64,000 nt of DNA, from positions 1-64,000 of the forward strand of contig JAHFED010000031.1 in NCBI GenBank assembly GCA_023248635.1, given 5' to 3'. The position numbers were made by a program, and so were the translations under genes. The notes beneath the pieces were generated by a model, which ran no database searches, had not been told where the DNA came from, and saw only the letters and a program-made list of their open reading frames with translations. Each line of letters starts with the position of its first letter. Within the stretch, counting starts at the first letter, position 1. This document shows positions 59,695 through 64,000 of the stretch, in pieces. This stretch comes from Myxococcales bacterium (GTDB lineage: Bacteria > Myxococcota > UBA727 > VGSZ01).

Positions 59695-59990
59695 GCGAAG
59701 CGCGTCGCGACCATCGAAGAGCTCGTTGCCCTCGAGCTCTGCCGGCGCCGAGGTGCTCACCCACTGGTCGTCGCGCAACCACGACGACGCCCCGGCGCCG
59801 GCAACAGCTCGAGGGAACGCGTCAACACAAGGGGCAGGGGTCCAGGGGGCTTGCCCTGGAGCCCCTTGGCCCGGCCGAAGGCCTTCTCCGCGCGAAGGCC
59901 TTCTCCGCGCGAAGCGCGTGCTTCCGCGCAAAGCGTGCTTCCGCGCAAAGCGTGCTTCCGCGCGAAGTGCGTGCTTCCGCCGGAGAATCA
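59695..59990 (+). repeat. dispersed stem-rich element, family C copy 3
   Basis: About 295 bp, sharing the conserved arms and the GGGTCCAGGGGGCTTGCCCT hairpin with copies 1 and 2 and ending in tandem GCGCGAAGCGCG/GCAAAGCGTGCTTCC units (about 59885-59985). It borders the stop of the next gene at 59988. It fills the remaining part of the 445-bp gap after rpmG. Confidence 0.85.
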
Positions 59991-61061
59991 TTCGCCATCG
60001 ACAGTGGGCACCGCCGGCACATCAACGCCGTCCGCAGGACCAGTCCCCAGCGGCGGGACGTCGTCGAAAAGCCCATCGCGAAGCTTGAGCAAGGTGTCCG
60101 CCGAAACCACCCGCTGGGCATGCGACAACCCTTGCTGCACGCGATCCCGATTGAGGGCGGCCTGGCCATAGCGGGGACTGAGCTCGGCAGCGCGGGCGAA
60201 GGCAGCGTGGGCTTCGGCGGTGCGACCCAGACGCTCGTAGCCGACGCCGAGGTTGTTCAACATGTAGCCCTGTTGGGGCTTGAGCGAGAGCACGCGCTCG
60301 AGGCTGTGCACCGCCCGCTCGTTGTCGCCCAACTGCAGCGCCGCGAAGCCGAGGTTGTTGAAGGCGTAGGCGTTGTCGGGCTGGGCGTCGACGACGAGGG
60401 CGAACTGATCGATGGCCTCTTTCCACATGCCGGCCTGGCTGAGGGCGCGGCCCAGAGCTTGGCGCGAAGCTGGGTTCTGCGGCTGCAGGCGCACCCACTC
60501 TTCGGCGTGGGCCCGAGCGCGGGTGGCGTCGTTTTGCGAGAGGTAGTGGCGGGTGAGCAGCCGGCGCGCGGGCAAGTGGTCGACGTCAAGACTGACGGCC
60601 TCGAGCAGGCAGGGAACGCCGCGCTCGACGTCGCCAGCCCGCAGGTAGGCATCGCCGAGCGCGGCCCACGTTTCCGCCGACGAATCGACGCTGAGGGTTT
60701 TCCTGAGCTCGACGATGGCGCTGGCCTGCTCGCCTTGTTGCAGCAGCTGCAGAGCGAAAGCCTTGTGATCGACCAGGTCGCCGTCGTCGAGGGCGATGGC
60801 TTCGCGATCGAGCAGGGAGGGTGGCTCGGCCGAAGGAGGGTCGAGCACTGGCGTCAGGTCGGTGAAGCCGACGCTGCGCGTTTCGCCTTCTCGTGGGCGC
60901 GGCAGCGGCACGCCGGCGTCGATGCGGAAGTTCTGCTGCTCAACACGCTGGCGCGTCTTTTCGGTGACGACGGCGGCCTTGGGCTGCGCAGCTGGATCGT
61001 CGACGCAGGCGGCGACGACGGCACACAACAACGACAACGCGACACAACACGCTCGCTTCAC
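59988..61061 (-). CDS. TPR-repeat lipoprotein
   Basis: Predicted 357-aa lipoprotein. Signal LSLLCAVVAAC with lipobox Cys19. A Pro/Arg-rich spacer is followed by about five to six TPR units from about 100 to 320, for example SSAETWAALGDAYLRAGDVE, NPASRQALGRALSQAGMWKE and GYMLNNLGVGYERLGRTAEA. The C-terminus is Pro/Gly/Val-rich. It would be an outer-membrane-associated scaffold. It is divergent from the acyl-CoA ligase gene. Confidence 0.85.
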   Translation of the reverse strand: MKRACCVALSLLCAVVAACVDDPAAQPKAAVVTEKTRQRVEQQNFRIDAGVPLPRPREGETRSVGFTDLTPVLDPPSAEPPSLLDREAIALDDGDLVDHKAFALQLLQQGEQASAIVELRKTLSVDSSAETWAALGDAYLRAGDVERGVPCLLEAVSLDVDHLPARRLLTRHYLSQNDATRARAHAEEWVRLQPQNPASRQALGRALSQAGMWKEAIDQFALVVDAQPDNAYAFNNLGFAALQLGDNERAVHSLERVLSLKPQQGYMLNNLGVGYERLGRTAEAHAAFARAAELSPRYGQAALNRDRVQQGLSHAQRVVSADTLLKLRDGLFDDVPPLGTGPADGVDVPAVPTVDGE

Positions 61062-61279
61062 GGCGGGTCCTCCTGGTGGGCGACGGCGCGCCAGATCGGG
61101 CGTGACGTCGTGCCCGAGGACATTTCACGCGCGATGCCAAGGGAGATGGCGCTTCCAGCCGTGGGCGCGTGTCCGTGGAGACACGGTGGGTTGTGTCTGC
61201 GGCCCCCGGGCATGCTGGTCCTCAGGTCGGGCGGCAGAAACCCCTACAGACTTGCGCTTGGGGGCACTAGCTAGGCGCG

Positions 61280-63154
61280 ATGACGCCGACGACGTTGCCG
61301 CTTGTGGTTTCCGGTGCGGATCGCTCCCTGCCCCAGATGTATTTCGATCGGGCGCGCGCGGCGGGATCGCGGGCCGCGCTGCGCATGAAGCAGGGGGCCG
61401 GCTTCGTCGACGTCTCCCACGCCACGCAACTGAGGCGCGTGGAGGTCATTGCCGCGGGATTGCTCTCCATTCCCGGCGGCGTCGACGCGCGCGTGAGCGT
61501 GGGCATCTTTGCCGGCACCCGCGCCGAATGGATGGCCATCGATTTCGCCGCCTTGTCTTTGGGCGCCATCACCGTGCCCATCTACGCAACGCTGCTCGAG
61601 AGCGAGGTCGGCTACCTGCACGTCGACGCCGCCATCGAAGTCGTGTTTTGCGAAGGACGAGAGCAGCTGGAAAAAGTGCGGTCTTTGCGCAAGGGCTTTC
61701 GCTTTCTCGACAAGGACTACGACGCAAAACGCGTCAAGCTGCGCCACATCGTGCTCATCGATCCTGCCGGCGTCGACGTCGCTGACGACTGGGAGTCCCT
61801 GGCTGCGCTACAGGTGCGTGGCGAAGGCGAGCTTGAGCGCACCCGGGCCGAGCGCGAAAGGCGCACCAAGGCCCTCACCCGCGACGACGTCGCCACCTAC
61901 AGCTACACCTCGGGCACCACCGGGGCGCCCAAGGGCGTCATTCAGAGCCACGGCAACTGGCTCGCCATTCTCGACGTCGCCAGCGACATGGGCATCTTCA
62001 CCGAGGGCACGCGCGAGACCGGCGTGTTTTTGTTTTTGCCCCTGGCCCATGCCTTTGGACGCTTGATCGGTTTCGGCGCTGCGTACTTCCAAGCCGTGAT
62101 CGTGTTGTCGTCGATGGAGACGCTGCTCGACGATCTCACCGGCACGCGTCCAGGCTTCGTGCCTTCAGCTCCGCGCATGTACGAGAAGATCTATGCGCGC
62201 TTGATGGCGACGGTGGCCGCCGCTCCTCCTCGACGACAAAAGCTCTTCGCGCTGGCCATCGACATCGGCCGCCGCACCATCCCCTACCGCCAGCAGCACA
62301 AGCCCTTGCCGCCCCTCTTGCGGGCTCAACACCTGATCGCCGATCGCGTGGTGCTGTCGAAGATCCGCGCCCGCCTCGGCCTCGATCGTGTGGAGTCCAT
62401 GCTGACGGGATCGGCTCCGCTGGCGCCGGTGGTGCACGAGTTCTTCTTCGCCATCGGCCTCACCCTCATCGAGGCCTATGGCCTGACCGAGACCTGTCCT
62501 GGCATCTCGGCCAACCGTCCCGATCATTGGAAGCTCGGCACCGTCGGAACCTTGCTCAAGAACGTGCAGTTGAAGATGGAGACCGACGGCGAAATCTGCG
62601 TCAAAGGTCCCAACGTCACCCGGGGTTACCTGAACCGCGACGACGCCAACGCCGACGCTTTCGACGGCGACGGCTGGTTTCACACCGGTGACATCGGCGA
62701 GCTCGACGGCGATGGCTTCTTGCGCATCACCGATCGGAAAAAAGATCTCTTGAAAACCTCGGGAGGCAAATACATCGCTCCCCAGAAAATTGAGGGCTTG
62801 TTGAAGGCGCGTCCGCTGATCAGCGAGGCCGTCGTCATCGGCGACAACAAGAAATACTGTACGGCATTGATCGTGATCGACGACGACGTGCTCGGCCAGT
62901 GGTCCACCCGCACCGGACACTCGGCGGATCGGACGTCGACGGCGACCATCTCCTTCCTGCAAGAGCAGATCGCGGCCGTGAACAGCGAGCTCGCGTCCTT
63001 CGAGACCATTAAATATTTTCGCATCGTTCCGGAGTCGTTCACGATCCAAAACGGCCTGCTGACCGCGAGCTTCAAGGTGAAGCGCAAGGCGGTCTCGACC
63101 CGCTACGCGAGCTTGATCGACGAGATGTATGCCGCGTCGTCGAAGCCGGCTTGA
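61280..63154 (+). CDS. long-chain acyl-CoA synthetase (AMP-forming)
   Basis: Predicted 624-aa adenylate-forming ligase that makes acyl-CoA from fatty acids, ATP and CoA. Motifs: the P-loop YTSGTTGAPKGV near 210-222, EAYGLTET near 395-402, DGWFHTGDIGELDGDGFLRI near 465-484, and DRKKDLLKTSGGKYIAPQ near 487-504. The C-terminal end is typical of the FadD/FACL group. Two or three AT-rich codon islands lie in it. The queA gene follows, starting 3 bp after the stop. Confidence 0.9.
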   Translation: MTPTTLPLVVSGADRSLPQMYFDRARAAGSRAALRMKQGAGFVDVSHATQLRRVEVIAAGLLSIPGGVDARVSVGIFAGTRAEWMAIDFAALSLGAITVPIYATLLESEVGYLHVDAAIEVVFCEGREQLEKVRSLRKGFRFLDKDYDAKRVKLRHIVLIDPAGVDVADDWESLAALQVRGEGELERTRAERERRTKALTRDDVATYSYTSGTTGAPKGVIQSHGNWLAILDVASDMGIFTEGTRETGVFLFLPLAHAFGRLIGFGAAYFQAVIVLSSMETLLDDLTGTRPGFVPSAPRMYEKIYARLMATVAAAPPRRQKLFALAIDIGRRTIPYRQQHKPLPPLLRAQHLIADRVVLSKIRARLGLDRVESMLTGSAPLAPVVHEFFFAIGLTLIEAYGLTETCPGISANRPDHWKLGTVGTLLKNVQLKMETDGEICVKGPNVTRGYLNRDDANADAFDGDGWFHTGDIGELDGDGFLRITDRKKDLLKTSGGKYIAPQKIEGLLKARPLISEAVVIGDNKKYCTALIVIDDDVLGQWSTRTGHSADRTSTATISFLQEQIAAVNSELASFETIKYFRIVPESFTIQNGLLTASFKVKRKAVSTRYASLIDEMYAASSKPA

Positions 63155-63157
63155 AAC

Positions 63158-64000
63158 GTGAACGACGTCGACGAAGACCTGCTCTCCTCTTGGACTTTCA
63201 CCTTGCCGGCAGAGCGCATCGCTCGTCACCCGCTGGCGCAGCGTTCGGCCTCGCGTCTGCTGCATCTCGACCAAGAGGGTCTGCACCACCGGCAGTTCGC
63301 CGACATCGTTGGCCTGCTGCACCCAGGCGATGTGCTCGTCGTCAACGACACCACCGTGCTGCCCGCGCGCCTGCGGGGTGAGAAGGCGCAGTCCGGCGGC
63401 AAAGTCGAGGTCTTGCTCGTGCGGCCCGCTGCTGCTGGCAACGCATGGATCGTGCTCTTGAACGCGTCGAAGAAAGCGCGGCCGGGACAGCGCCTGGTGT
63501 TTGCCGCGGGCACCGACGCGCTCTTCGCCACCGTGGTCGGTGCTGTCGACGACGAACCCGGTGCCTGGCGCTTGATCTTCGACGGCGACGTCGTGGCCTT
63601 TGCCCGTCTGCATGGCGCTGTGCCCCTGCCGCCCTACCTGAACCGCGCCCCCGACGACGACGACAGCGAGCGCTACCAAACCATCTTTCGCGACGCGGCC
63701 AAGCTTGGATCGTCCGCGGCCCCCACCGCGGGGTTGCACTTTGACGCGTCGACGTTGGCAGCCTTGCAGGAACGCGGTGTGCGCCTCGCCAAGGTCACCT
63801 TGCACGTGGGACCGGGGACCTTTCTGCCCGTGCACCAAGAGCGTTTGAGCGCCCATGCCATGCACCCCGAGCCCTGGTGGCTGTCGTCGTCGACGGCGGC
63901 CCTGCTCAACGAGGCCCGCAACCAGGACAAACGCATCGTCGCCGTCGGCACCACCGCGGCCCGCGTGCTCGAGAGCGCGCGTGTGGGCCTCGACGTCGAC
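63158..64000 (+). CDS. queA: tRNA preQ1(34) S-adenosylmethionine ribosyltransferase-isomerase, C-terminal end outside window (partial)
   Basis: At least 281 codons of QueA are present and the frame is open to the last base. Recognisable blocks are IARHPLAQRSASRLLHLD, GDVLVVNDTTVLPARLRGEK, LPPYLNRAPDDDDSERYQTI, SSAAPTAGLHF and KVTLHVGPGTFLPVH, all conserved in QueA. The enzyme transfers the ribosyl part of SAM to preQ1 in tRNA during queuosine synthesis. It begins with GTG 3 bp after the acyl-CoA ligase stop. The C-terminal ~60 residues lie outside the window. Confidence 0.95.
   Translation, partial: MNDVDEDLLSSWTFTLPAERIARHPLAQRSASRLLHLDQEGLHHRQFADIVGLLHPGDVLVVNDTTVLPARLRGEKAQSGGKVEVLLVRPAAAGNAWIVLLNASKKARPGQRLVFAAGTDALFATVVGAVDDEPGAWRLIFDGDVVAFARLHGAVPLPPYLNRAPDDDDSERYQTIFRDAAKLGSSAAPTAGLHFDASTLAALQERGVRLAKVTLHVGPGTFLPVHQERLSAHAMHPEPWWLSSSTAALLNEARNQDKRIVAVGTTAARVLESARVGLDVD

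Noticed and set aside
1-64000. tRNA or rRNA genes
   Set aside because: Reading for conserved T-loop and anticodon patterns found none convincing. A dedicated tRNA search was not possible here.

Overview
This is a 64 kb window from a high-GC chromosome. The signs point to a member of the Myxococcota or a close deltaproteobacterial relative, inferred from the sequence alone. There are several lipoproteins with (Gly-Glu)n spacers behind a lipobox, Cys-rich secreted proteins, C-terminal MYXO-CTERM-like tails (Gly/Cys, one membrane segment, Arg cluster), two Hanks-type Ser/Thr kinases, a PATAN-like protein and HEAT/TPR proteins. No tRNA, rRNA, CRISPR array, transposase or prophage was seen. The window reads as ordinary chromosome with many short non-coding repeats.

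Layout. 0-18 kb: an ATP-grasp/GNAT pair (minus); an alpha-oxoamine synthase, an acyl-CoA dehydrogenase and a small Cys protein (plus); a TPR protein and a Gly-Glu lipoprotein; a tightly coupled radical-SAM operon with two unrecognised partners (minus); a Ser/Thr kinase; a YceI-like protein followed by a 6-copy palindrome array; a Yip1-like protein; gatC; an NrtR-like regulator with two export-signal proteins; an orphan pilin; an ADP-ribosylglycohydrolase, a phosphoribosyltransferase and a CBS-pair protein. 18-32 kb: a DUF523 protein; a subtilase with MYXO-CTERM tail and a DUF4105 protein; a HEAT protein; rpsU; a barrel protein; a D12-class DNA adenine methylase; rlmA; a sensor kinase. 32-46 kb: moaC; a sulfatase with an S41 protease; a GlmU-like beta-helix protein and a PATAN-like protein; an AHSA1 protein; a solitary nuoB; lpd; a fused homocysteine methyltransferase/MTHFR. 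46-64 kb: DUF3467 and a second kinase; an rRNA/tRNA methyltransferase; a 1069-aa lipoprotein; guaB; secreted proteins; hsp20; rpmG; a TPR lipoprotein; a long-chain acyl-CoA ligase; and queA, cut by the window end.

The intergenic DNA is the most unusual part. At least four repeat families occur. Family A is a 24-bp palindrome with four loci, all in the same orientation just after plus-strand genes, one of them a 33-bp-period array. Family B is a ~220-bp hairpin-rich element with three copies, two beginning exactly at the stop codon of the upstream gene. Family C is a ~240-bp stem-rich element with three direct copies and one degraded inverted copy. A 151-bp MITE-like element has inverted ends flanked by CTAG and supplies the stop codon of the adjacent gene. 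In families B and C the stems are conserved while the loops differ, which suggests selection on nucleic-acid structure.

Functionally the window mixes housekeeping genes (gatC, rpsU, rpmG, guaB, queA, moaC, nuoB, lpd, the methyl-cycle fusion) with envelope and secretion genes and Ser/Thr-kinase signalling. The best candidate for an undescribed protein system is the radical-SAM operon at 6442-8729. The repeat families are the strongest non-coding signal.
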